This document shows, piece by piece, positions 9,507 through 16,508 of a stretch of DNA of 64,000 nt. How positions within the stretch are numbered: position 1 is the stretch's first letter; each line of letters starts with the position of its first letter. The DNA is from Halobacteriovoraceae bacterium. GTDB lineage: Bacteria; Bdellovibrionota; Bacteriovoracia; Bacteriovoracales; Bacteriovoracaceae. The stretch is taken from positions 1-64,000 of the forward strand of contig JACKAK010000011.1 in NCBI GenBank assembly GCA_020635115.1, given 5' to 3'. Below the pieces are notes generated by a model, which was given only the letters and a program-made list of their open reading frames with translations, ran no database searches and was not told the DNA's origin. The translations under genes were made by a program, and so were the position numbers.

Positions 9507-9622
9507 ATATAACCCTTTTTCATTATCTTAATTTTGGAATTTTGATTAATATTTATAGAAAATCATTATATGTTTCAAGAAATAAAATGAAAATATGATA
9601 TATTTTGCTGGAAGGAAAAACT

Positions 9623-10135
9623 ATGAATATCAAAGAATACGATAAACAGCAATTAACAGCAGAAATAAACTCAAAAATTTGTTTAGATTTTGGTCAAGAT
9701 AAAGGATTTCAGGAATATATCTCATTTTTACTCATGAATTATGCATATCGTTATTTTGATTCTGAAAACGAAACTGAAATTAAACTTATCAAGGAAAATG
9801 GTTTTTACTTTGCAAAGTACTCTGAAACCAAATGGTCCAAAATATTGAAGCTGAGCAACTCAGATATTTTACCTATTCTCAAACAGGCCGCAAAAAAGAA
9901 TCCAAAAGGTGTTGGCACAAAAGTCGTCTATTCAATTTTTATTCAAGATTGTGAAATTTCTGAAAAACAAGGAGAAATTGATTTTGGAATATCTTGGAAC
10001 TGGAATAATCCAAGTTTTGATAGCAATAGTGAAAACGAATTTGTTAAAATGCATAATTTTGAATACTCCGATAGAGTTTACTTTCGTAACAAATTTCCAA
10101 AAGCATTAGATGATCTATGCTCTCAATTTGTGTGA
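9623..10135 (+). CDS. hypothetical protein, 170 residues
   Basis: The ATG at 9623 is chosen over a TTG 18 bases upstream because GGAAGGA lies 8 bases before it. The protein is soluble, without signal peptide or recognised domain; it is rich in aromatic and acidic residues, with an ISWNWNNPSF segment near residue 130. Its end overlaps the DUF309 gene by 26 bases, suggesting joint expression. No function can be offered. Confidence 0.65.
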   Translation: MNIKEYDKQQLTAEINSKICLDFGQDKGFQEYISFLLMNYAYRYFDSENETEIKLIKENGFYFAKYSETKWSKILKLSNSDILPILKQAAKKNPKGVGTKVVYSIFIQDCEISEKQGEIDFGISWNWNNPSFDSNSENEFVKMHNFEYSDRVYFRNKFPKALDDLCSQFV

Positions 10136-10613
10136 GTCACATTTGAAAAAATATTCTCTTCAGCAACTTCCGCCTTATCGTTTTATTCCGGGTATAAATC
10201 CACATCCTTACAAAGAAAAGCAAGGATACAATTATGGAAAATCAGAACCAACGTTTGTTGGTACAACGAAACAATTTTATAATGAAGAATTTTATAAATT
10301 TGCTCTAGATCTTTTTAATAATGGCCATTATTGGGAAGCACATATTTACTTCGAGTCTCTTTGGAACTCTTTCGGCAGGAAGGGCCAGCAGGCAGATTAC
10401 TTTAAAGGACTCATTCAACTTTGTGCTGCTGCAGTCAATTTAAGTCAATTGAAATATGAAATATTTATAACTCAATTTAAAAGAGCAAAAGAACTACTGA
10501 CCCATTTGCCATTAAAATTCCATGTATTTGAGTGGCCAGAGGAAAATTTTGAACTAGCAATTTTACAAAACAGATCTGTGATTTATAGTTTTCTGAAAAT
10601 ATATGGCCCGTAA
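10110..10613 (+). CDS. DUF309 family protein
   Basis: Residues ~60-105 carry the DUF309 signature: F-x-x-G-H-Y-W-E-A-H, then E-S-L-W, then the segment DYFKGLIQLCAAAVN. The N-terminal part, with PYRFIPGINPHP, matches the extended forms found in some proteobacteria. The family is of unknown function; related proteins are small helical bundles. The start is uncertain because the gene overlaps the preceding frame and no clear Shine-Dalgarno stands before the ATG. It lies just before the histone gene. Confidence 0.75.
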   Translation: MIYALNLCESHLKKYSLQQLPPYRFIPGINPHPYKEKQGYNYGKSEPTFVGTTKQFYNEEFYKFALDLFNNGHYWEAHIYFESLWNSFGRKGQQADYFKGLIQLCAAAVNLSQLKYEIFITQFKRAKELLTHLPLKFHVFEWPEENFELAILQNRSVIYSFLKIYGP

Positions 10614-10700
10614 AAAGAAGCAATGCATATAGCTTTGTCTACTAGAGGGCCCGTAGAATATGACATCGCAGTTAAATTAACTATTTCAAGGAGAAGGAAA

Positions 10701-10907
10701 ATGGCCAAAAAGAGTGCCCCAAAAAAGAAAGAAATGTTATTAGTTGGATCTAAAACAAAAGAGGCCCTAAAAGGAAAAGGATACAATGTATCTTCTGACA
10801 CAATTGAAGCTTTAAATGAATATGTTTATTGGTTAGTTGATCAGGCCCAAAAAAAATGTCAAGCAAACGGTCGTAAAACTATAAGACCATACGATATTTT
10901 AGCGTAA
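10701..10907 (+). CDS. bacterial single-domain histone (HBb-like)
   Basis: The start is the ATG after AAGGAGAAGGA, giving 68 residues. A lysine-rich N-terminus (1-26) leads into a histone fold: helix alpha1 before GYNVSSDTIEAL, long alpha2 (about 33-55), then RKTIRPYDILA (58-68), which matches the archaeal histone ending RKT-x-x-x-x-DI. It resembles HBb of Bdellovibrio bacteriovorus, a major chromatin protein there, in size and layout. Presumed role: nucleoid DNA binding as a dimer. It sits between DUF309 and thiolase genes, with a hairpin terminator after it. Confidence 0.85.
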   Translation: MAKKSAPKKKEMLLVGSKTKEALKGKGYNVSSDTIEALNEYVYWLVDQAQKKCQANGRKTIRPYDILA

Positions 10908-10924
10908 TTTTTTAAATTTTTTCG

Positions 10925-10975
10925 GGCCGTTTTTATTGAGCATATTTTTAGAAACGGCCTCATCTGTGTTTTTTT
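10925..10975 (+). terminator. probable terminator after the histone gene
   Basis: A 10-bp stem (10925-10934 with 10950-10959, core GGCCGTTT/AAACGGCC, one G-U) encloses a 15-base loop. A run of seven T follows at 10969-10975, nine bases past the stem, which is farther than usual. It could instead be a 3' stabilising hairpin. The T-run directly precedes the GGAG of the thiolase gene. Confidence 0.45.
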
Positions 10976-10984
10976 GGAGTTAAT

Positions 10985-12253
10985 ATGGATATTAGAAAGG
11001 TCGCAATCATAGGTGGAGCTAGAATCCCTTTTTGTAAAAGTTCAACAATTTATTATGATTCAAGTAACAAAGAAATGATGACGGCCACTTTGAAAGCATT
11101 AAGTCGAAAATATGATCTGAATAAACTTCAAATTGATGAGGTATGTGTTGGCGCAGTATTAAAAAGTTCTAAAGATTTTTCTTTGGCCAGAGAGTCGGCC
11201 ATAGATGCAGGCCTTGGCTGGGATGTCACAGGCATAGATATACAAATGGCCTGCGGAACTTCTCTTGCAGCAGCTGCGAGTATTTTTGGAAAAATTGCCA
11301 CAGGCCAAATTGAATGTGGAATTGCCGGAGGTGTAGATTCTAGCTCAGTTGTTCCAATTGAATTTAAGCAAAGTTTTGCAAATCGATTAGTTCAAATTTC
11401 AAAGGCCACAAACTTGGGTGAACGTTTAAAAATTCTAAGTGGTTTCAGACCTAGTGAACTTACTCCTTCTATTCCTTCCATTAAAGAACCTCGAACAGGT
11501 CTATCAATGGGGGAGCATTGTGAGTTGATGGCCAAAGAATGGAATATTTCAAGAGAAGAACAAGATCAGTTCACCTTAGATTCACATCATAAATCGAATA
11601 AGGCCTACGAAGAGGGCTTTATGGACGATCTCGTATTTGAATTTAAAGGTATAAAAAAAGATAACTTAATACGTCCAGGTGGTACTCTCGATAAATTGGG
11701 TAAACTCAAACCTGCATTTGATAAATTGCATGGCACTTTAACTGCTGCAAATAGCTCGGCCTTAACTGATGGTGCTTCTTGTGTTTTTTTGTGTTCAGAA
11801 GAATATGCAAAAAAACATAATTTAGAAATACAATCATATTTAAAATTTGTTCAAACTGCTGCTGTCAATTACAAAGAAACTGATGGACTTTTAATGGCCC
11901 CTGCCTACGCAGTTCCTAAAATGCTTGGTAAGCTTGGACTTACTCTTCAAGATTTTGATTTTTATGAAATTCACGAGGCCTTCGCTGCTCAAGTACTTTG
12001 CACATTGAAAGCATGGAAAGATGAAAAATTCTGTAAAGAAAAATTAGGTCTAACTAGTCCTCTTGGAGAGATAGACCTGGCCAAACTAAATACTAAAGGG
12101 AGCTCACTTTCTCTTGGTCATCCCTTTGCAGCAACAGGCAGTAGAATTTTGGCCACAACATCAAAATTATTGCATGAAAAAGGTTCAGGTAGGGGACTCA
12201 TTTCAATCTGTACTGCTGGCGGGATGGGAATAACTGCTGTCGTTGAAAAATAA
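10985..12253 (+). CDS. thiolase (acetyl-CoA acyltransferase)
   Basis: Condensing/thiolytic enzyme of fatty-acid beta-oxidation or acetoacetyl-CoA synthesis. The nucleophile is Cys90 in MACGTS, His330 sits in IHEAFA, and the second catalytic Cys409 lies in ICTAGGMG. The 422-residue length and GARIPF start resemble FadI-type trifunctional beta subunits more than short acetyl-CoA acetyltransferases. GGAG precedes the ATG. It has 14 GGCC sites, the densest gene checked. Chain-length preference is not readable. Confidence 0.88.
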   Translation: MDIRKVAIIGGARIPFCKSSTIYYDSSNKEMMTATLKALSRKYDLNKLQIDEVCVGAVLKSSKDFSLARESAIDAGLGWDVTGIDIQMACGTSLAAAASIFGKIATGQIECGIAGGVDSSSVVPIEFKQSFANRLVQISKATNLGERLKILSGFRPSELTPSIPSIKEPRTGLSMGEHCELMAKEWNISREEQDQFTLDSHHKSNKAYEEGFMDDLVFEFKGIKKDNLIRPGGTLDKLGKLKPAFDKLHGTLTAANSSALTDGASCVFLCSEEYAKKHNLEIQSYLKFVQTAAVNYKETDGLLMAPAYAVPKMLGKLGLTLQDFDFYEIHEAFAAQVLCTLKAWKDEKFCKEKLGLTSPLGEIDLAKLNTKGSSLSLGHPFAATGSRILATTSKLLHEKGSGRGLISICTAGGMGITAVVEK

Positions 12254-12277
12254 CGGAGATATCAATTTGATCAAAAA

Positions 12278-13033
12278 CTAAAAAAAGACTGTTCTATTCT
12301 TATAGAGAATAAGTATGGCCATGATGATCAGAAAAAGGCCAAATAATTTTTTCAATTGTTTCTGTGGGACAAAGCATGTGAGCTTTGTCCCAATAACAAT
12401 TCCAATTGACGTAAAGATAGTAAATTTACCTAAGAATTTCCAAGGAATTTCAACAGTCCCTAAATAACCTACAAAACCTGAAAAAGAATTTAGTGCAATG
12501 ATAAAAAGGGAGGTTCCGATGGCCTGTTTCATTGGAATTCTAGCAAGTAATACCAGCGTTGGTACAATCAGAAAACCTCCTCCAACACCGACTATGCCTG
12601 TTACAACTCCCACTAGAAACCCTTCTAGTAAGATGAAAATAATCGGAAAAGATGAATCTCTAATACTTTCTTCAGAATCTTTTTTTTCTTTAAGCATAAA
12701 ATAAGAAGCAAGCATCATAATGATGGCAAATGCAATGAGTTGAATTTCACCAGTTAACAGAACTGCAAGTTTGGCCCCTAAGAATGTTCCAAGCATTGCA
12801 ATTGGAGCAAAAATGAAGGCAACTTTAAAATTTACATTTCCGGCCCTTAAATGGGTAATTGTCCCTATTAAACTCGTCAAACCGACAATTGCCAAACTTA
12901 AAGCGATAGACGTTTTAGGGGGCATATTAAGAATATAAACAAGTATGGGAACAGTGAGAATAGATCCACCGCCACCAAGTAATCCTAGTGATAAACCGAT
13001 AAAAGAAGCAAATAGGTAGGCAATCATTTCCAT
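12278..13033 (-). CDS. TauE/SafE family sulfite/sulfonate exporter
   Basis: An integral membrane protein with about eight helices in two repeats, each opening with a glycine-rich loop (GLLGGGGS near 17-24 and GIVGVGGGF near 147-155), typical of TauE/SafE. Family members export sulfite or organosulfonates. A canonical FNR-type operator sits 55-68 bases upstream of the ATG, and the gene lies beside a Crp/Fnr regulator and a persulfide-dioxygenase-like gene, whose product would be sulfite. Sulfite export is therefore the likely job. Confidence 0.8.
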   Translation of the reverse strand: MEMIAYLFASFIGLSLGLLGGGGSILTVPILVYILNMPPKTSIALSLAIVGLTSLIGTITHLRAGNVNFKVAFIFAPIAMLGTFLGAKLAVLLTGEIQLIAFAIIMMLASYFMLKEKKDSEESIRDSSFPIIFILLEGFLVGVVTGIVGVGGGFLIVPTLVLLARIPMKQAIGTSLFIIALNSFSGFVGYLGTVEIPWKFLGKFTIFTSIGIVIGTKLTCFVPQKQLKKLFGLFLIIMAILILYKNRTVFF

Positions 13034-13052
13034 AATTATTCCCCTTTTTAGT

Positions 13053-13101
13053 TATCATTAGAATAGTTGACTGAAGAATTAAATACTTTGATTTTGATCA
13101 A
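13053..13101 (-). promoter_or_regulatory. FNR-type class II promoter of the tauE-like gene
   Basis: A perfect palindromic FNR/ANR box, TTGAT-TTTG-ATCAA, covers 13088-13101. TATTCT on the minus strand at 13065-13060 serves as the -10. With a start site at 13053 the box is centred at -41.5, exactly the spacing of class II FNR activation. The box begins just past the stop of the regulator gene, so tauE has its own promoter. Confidence 0.75.
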
Positions 13102-13103
13102 AT

Positions 13104-13721
13104 CTATATAAAACTTGAGGCATAATTTAATAAATCCTCAGTGCTTTCAATCAAAATATTGCGACCTATTTTTTTTATTAAATTTTCTTTCTCCAACAAT
13201 GATAGTACTCTTGCAACTGTTTCCGTTTTTGTTCCTGAATATTCACCAATTTCTTTACGTGTCCATCTGTGGTTTGGATGTTTAGTTTTTAAGTATACTA
13301 AGGATTCAATTATTCTGGTTTGAGCTTTTTTGCCAGTTGAATCTCTTAATCTTAACTCTGCGGCCTTTAATTCTTTGGCCAAAATTTCTGTCATTTTGAG
13401 TAAAATATCAGGTTGTTTATGTATAATTTCATAAAATCTTTCTTTCGACACAAAGCAAAGACGGGTTTCATCCAAAGCAATAGTTGTACTGTGATATGTT
13501 TCATTGGCCAGCATTGTACGATGGCCAAAAAAATTATTTGGGCCAAAAACTCTAAGTAGTGACTCTTCTCCGTTTGGCAAAATGTTTACAAGCCCAACAA
13601 TTCCACTTGTGATACAGTATAGTCCTTCAGGTTTTGATCCTTCGTGATAGATTATTTGACCTTTTTTATAAGTCTTAACTATTCCACACTCTTTGATGAA
13701 AGGGCCAAAGTTTTTATTCAT
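13104..13721 (-). CDS. Crp/Fnr family transcription regulator
   Basis: Residues 10-110 form a cyclic-nucleotide-type beta barrel (GQIIYHEG, then GEESLLRVFGP), followed by a dimer helix and a winged HTH (152-180). The recognition helix reads TKTETVAR with Glu167 and Arg171, the residues that in FNR contact the TGA core; the FNR serine is Ala170. The N-terminal cysteine cluster of FNR is absent: only Cys12, Cys36 and Cys89 occur, so an oxygen-labile 4Fe-4S cluster is unlikely. FNR-type boxes flank the gene on both sides, suggesting autoregulation and control of both neighbours. Confidence 0.85.
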   Translation of the reverse strand: MNKNFGPFIKECGIVKTYKKGQIIYHEGSKPEGLYCITSGIVGLVNILPNGEESLLRVFGPNNFFGHRTMLANETYHSTTIALDETRLCFVSKERFYEIIHKQPDILLKMTEILAKELKAAELRLRDSTGKKAQTRIIESLVYLKTKHPNHRWTRKEIGEYSGTKTETVARVLSLLEKENLIKKIGRNILIESTEDLLNYASSFI

Positions 13722-13753
13722 TCAGATTCCCCCTAGTACTCAAAATTTGATAT

Positions 13754-13767
13754 TTGATGGCCATCAT
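13754..13767. promoter_or_regulatory. FNR-type operator in the divergent regulator/dioxygenase gap
   Basis: TTGAT-GGCC-ATCAT matches the FNR box with one mismatch in the last base. If it activates the rightward gene, a class II start near 13802 would put TAGTAT (13790-13795) at -10. It lies about 33 bases upstream of the regulator ATG on the other strand, a position suited to autorepression. Confidence 0.6.
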
Positions 13768-13822
13768 AGTTTAAAAACAATTATCTATTTAGTATAGTTT
13801 TAGTAGGAGCAGGGAGGATATT

Positions 13823-14680
13823 ATGAAAGTTCAGGAGTTTTATGACGCTAGTACATACACATTAACCTATATAGTCTACGATGAAGCTACAAAAGATGCG
13901 ATCGTTATTGATCCAGTATTAAACTATGAACCAAACAGTGGAAGTTATTCTTTTGAATCCATGCAAAAAATACTGGATTTTATGAAAGGAAACGAACTAA
14001 ATGTACACTTTATAATTGAAACTCATGCTCACGCTGATCATTTAACAAGTTCATATTTCGTGAAGTCTAAATGGCCAAATGCCAAAGTTGCAATAGGAAA
14101 AAATATTACGAAAGTTCAATCAGTCTTTAAAGATGTATTTAATCTTAAAGAATTTATTCCTGATGGTTCTCAATTTGATGTTTTATTAGCAGATAACGAA
14201 GAAACAAAGGCCGGAAATCTTAGTTTTAAAACCATATTTACTCCTGGACATACACCGGCGTGTACTTCTATTTTAGTTGGAGATGCACTCTTTACTGGAG
14301 ATACTATTTTTATGCCAGATTATGGTACTGGAAGATGTGATTTTCCGGCCGGAAGTGCAGAAGATCTATATGAATCTATCACTCAAAAAATCTATACTCT
14401 GCCAGAAGATACTCGAATATTTGTGGGGCATGATTATTGTCCCAATGGGCGAGAGCTGGCCTTCCAAACAACTGTAGGGGAATCCAAAAAAAGTAATATT
14501 AGGCTTACATCGAACACCACAAAAGAAGAATTCGTTAAATTTAGATCTGAAAGAGATGCAACGTTGAGTGCACCTCGTTTACTTTTACAAAGTATTCAAA
14601 TAAATATACAGGCCGGGAAACTACCTGAGGCCGAAGATAATGGGATGAGATATTTAAAATTGCCTTTAAAAACCGAATGA
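13823..14680 (+). CDS. MBL-fold hydrolase, persulfide dioxygenase-like
   Basis: A metallo-beta-lactamase fold with THAHADH: His68, His70, Asp72, His73, then TPGHTP, GDTIF, a GRCDFPAGS loop and the late metal-binding VGHDYCPNG. The set and length (285) match the Blh/ETHE1-like group, mononuclear-iron persulfide dioxygenases that oxidise glutathione persulfide to sulfite. The rhodanese or DUF442 domain fused in some homologues is missing. Context with a TauE exporter, a GST and an FNR-type regulator supports a sulfide/persulfide detoxification role. A glyoxalase II activity is the main alternative. Confidence 0.8.
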   Translation: MKVQEFYDASTYTLTYIVYDEATKDAIVIDPVLNYEPNSGSYSFESMQKILDFMKGNELNVHFIIETHAHADHLTSSYFVKSKWPNAKVAIGKNITKVQSVFKDVFNLKEFIPDGSQFDVLLADNEETKAGNLSFKTIFTPGHTPACTSILVGDALFTGDTIFMPDYGTGRCDFPAGSAEDLYESITQKIYTLPEDTRIFVGHDYCPNGRELAFQTTVGESKKSNIRLTSNTTKEEFVKFRSERDATLSAPRLLLQSIQINIQAGKLPEAEDNGMRYLKLPLKTE

Positions 14681-14725
14681 GTTTACATTTGCATTAATTG
14701 TATAACTTTATATAAAAGGAATTAT

Positions 14726-15376
14726 ATGGAAAAAATTCAACTTTACTCACTGGCCACACCTAATGGACAGAAAGTTTCAATTGCACTAGAGGAAATGAAA
14801 ATTCCATATAAGGCCTACACAATTGATATTAATAGTGGATATCAATTTGAAGAAAAATTTATAAAAATTAATCCAAATTCAAAAATTCCTGCGATTATTG
14901 ATCCGATAGGGGATGACGGAAAACCACTGGCCATCATGGAGTCAGGGGCCATTTTAGTATATTTGGCCGAAAAAAGTGGAAAATTTTTTCCAAAGGATCC
15001 GGCCTTAAGATGTAAAACTCTACAATGGTTATTTTTTCAAGTATCAGGCCCAGGTCCCATGTTTGGACAATTTGGCCATTTCTTTAGATTTGCCAAGGAT
15101 AAATGTGAACATCCTTATCCTCTTGAACGATATAAAAATGAGGCAAAAAGACTTTTAGGTGTAATAGACATCCAATTATCAAAATTTAGTTATATTGTTT
15201 GTGACAGGCCCACAATTGCTGATTTTGCTCTTTTTCCATGGATATTATGTTTGGATAAGTTTTATGAAGCGAGAGAAATCCTTGAATTAGATAGCTTTAC
15301 AAACATCACTAAATGGGTGGGCGATTTGGCACAAAGACCTGCTGTTCAAAAAGGTCTAAACGTCTGTAGTCTCTAA
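14726..15376 (+). CDS. Nu-class glutathione S-transferase (YfcG/YghU-like)
   Basis: The N-terminal thioredoxin-like domain begins LYSLATPNGQKVSIALEE, the TPNG motif typical of Nu-class GSTs, with the glutathione-binding NPNSKIPAI loop and MESGAIL. The helical C-terminal domain ends at 216 residues. YfcG and YghU act as GSH-dependent disulfide reductases. It follows the persulfide-dioxygenase-like gene by 45 bases, so it may share that glutathione-linked sulfur pathway. It abuts elbB tail to tail with no spacer. Confidence 0.85.
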   Translation: MEKIQLYSLATPNGQKVSIALEEMKIPYKAYTIDINSGYQFEEKFIKINPNSKIPAIIDPIGDDGKPLAIMESGAILVYLAEKSGKFFPKDPALRCKTLQWLFFQVSGPGPMFGQFGHFFRFAKDKCEHPYPLERYKNEAKRLLGVIDIQLSKFSYIVCDRPTIADFALFPWILCLDKFYEAREILELDSFTNITKWVGDLAQRPAVQKGLNVCSL

Positions 15377-16054
15377 TCAGTCGTGATCAATCCAGGCCAA
15401 AACTCTTTGAACACACTTATCTATTCCAAGAGCAATATCACTGATTGCTGCCTCATCGTACATATATGCTGGAGTTGAGACTATTTTTAATTTTTCATCC
15501 ACAATTATTTCATGAACTTGGGTTTTTATGTGTTCTGCACCCAAGGACTCTATGACTTTTGCTGTCGCTTCGTCGCTTCCAATTGTAAGTTTTGCTCCTT
15601 CTTTACCAAATAGTAACGAAAGTACTGCAGGTGATATGCATATTGCCCCAATTGGTTTGGCAGAATTTCTCATCATTTCTAAAAGATTTTTGAGATCAGA
15701 TATCACTTCTCCTTGGTTTCCTTCAAACGCAAAATTCGATAGATTTTTAGCAACCCCAAATCCACCTGGTAAAATGATGGCCTCAAGTTCAGTCGCCTTG
15801 GCCTCAGATAGTGGAGAAATTTTACCACGAGCAATTCGGGCCGCTTCAACCAATACATTTCTGGTTTCCTTTACCTCTTCACCGGTAATATGGTTCAAAA
15901 CATGATGTTGATCTTGGTCTGGTGCGTATATTTCTATGTCGAAGTGTTCTTTTCCATGTTTATCGAGGGCCAATAAAGTTAAAACTGCCTCTCGAATTTC
16001 TGAGCCATCAAGATGACCTGATCCGGCCAGTACAACACCTATTTTCTTTTTCAT
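15377..16054 (-). CDS. elbB: ElbB-type DJ-1/PfpI glyoxalase
   Basis: DJ-1/PfpI superfamily protein matching ElbB in full length (225). It has the opening VVLAGSGHLDGSE, the LPGGFG loop at 95-100 and the nucleophile-elbow Cys139 in GAICISP. E. coli ElbB has weak glyoxalase (glyoxal to glycolate) activity and a loosely defined link to isoprenoid synthesis. It is divergent from feoAB. The physiological role remains open in all species. Confidence 0.88.
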   Translation of the reverse strand: MKKKIGVVLAGSGHLDGSEIREAVLTLLALDKHGKEHFDIEIYAPDQDQHHVLNHITGEEVKETRNVLVEAARIARGKISPLSEAKATELEAIILPGGFGVAKNLSNFAFEGNQGEVISDLKNLLEMMRNSAKPIGAICISPAVLSLLFGKEGAKLTIGSDEATAKVIESLGAEHIKTQVHEIIVDEKLKIVSTPAYMYDEAAISDIALGIDKCVQRVLAWIDHD

Positions 16055-16268
16055 TTTTTACTCCCTAACATTTTTGTCAATTATAAAATTTCTTAATAGA
16101 GACGGATAGGCTTTTTTATTTATTTTCGTAAGCTTCAGAAATCTTTGAGTTTATTGCAATTTTACTCATTTTGTGCTGAGAAAGATCATTTTGTTGATTG
16201 AAAAAAGATGATAGTTAGTATATTAAAATAGATGTTTGGTTATTCAAACAATGTTTGGAAGGATTACT

Positions 16269-16496
16269 ATGAGTTTAGACCAATCTCCCAAAGGCCCCAC
16301 TAGAAAGATCTGTTCAAGCTCTTTCGATAGTCTATGTGAAACCAAAATAAGACTTCTGCAATTAGGTTTTCTACCAGATGAGGATGTTACTGTCGTTCAC
16401 CGTGGGAGTTTTTCAAACAATATTTTAGTCGAAGTAAGAGGTAGTAAGTTTGCTCTTACTGCAGATGAGGCACATTTAATTAAACTCAAAAATTAA
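16269..16496 (+). CDS. feoA: ferrous iron transport protein A
   Basis: A 75-residue SH3-like protein. The start at 16269 is favoured by AAGGA six bases upstream; an in-frame TTG and ATG further up lack a site. The features LLQLGFLPDEDVTVVHRG and FALTADEAHLI match FeoA, which binds and assists FeoB. It is followed by feoB after 12 bases. No feoC is seen. The upstream gap holds an inverted repeat TGTTTG...CAAACA (16233-16250) of unknown meaning; I could not find a convincing Fur box. Confidence 0.88.
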   Translation: MSLDQSPKGPTRKICSSSFDSLCETKIRLLQLGFLPDEDVTVVHRGSFSNNILVEVRGSKFALTADEAHLIKLKN

Positions 16497-16508
16497 AGTG
16501 AACATTAT

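Noticed and set aside
12266..12275. TTTGATCAAA palindrome near the thiolase and tauE ends
   Set aside because: It resembles FNR half-sites but lacks the four-base spacer and lies between convergent gene ends, where no promoter is expected.
15528..15905. 125-codon open frame antisense to elbB
   Set aside because: It lies wholly within a clear ElbB gene, has no ribosome site, and its translation has no protein-like pattern.
16191..16224. Possible feoA promoter (TTGATT ... TATATT) and Fur box
   Set aside because: The spacer would be 19 bases and no 19-bp Fur palindrome is recognisable.
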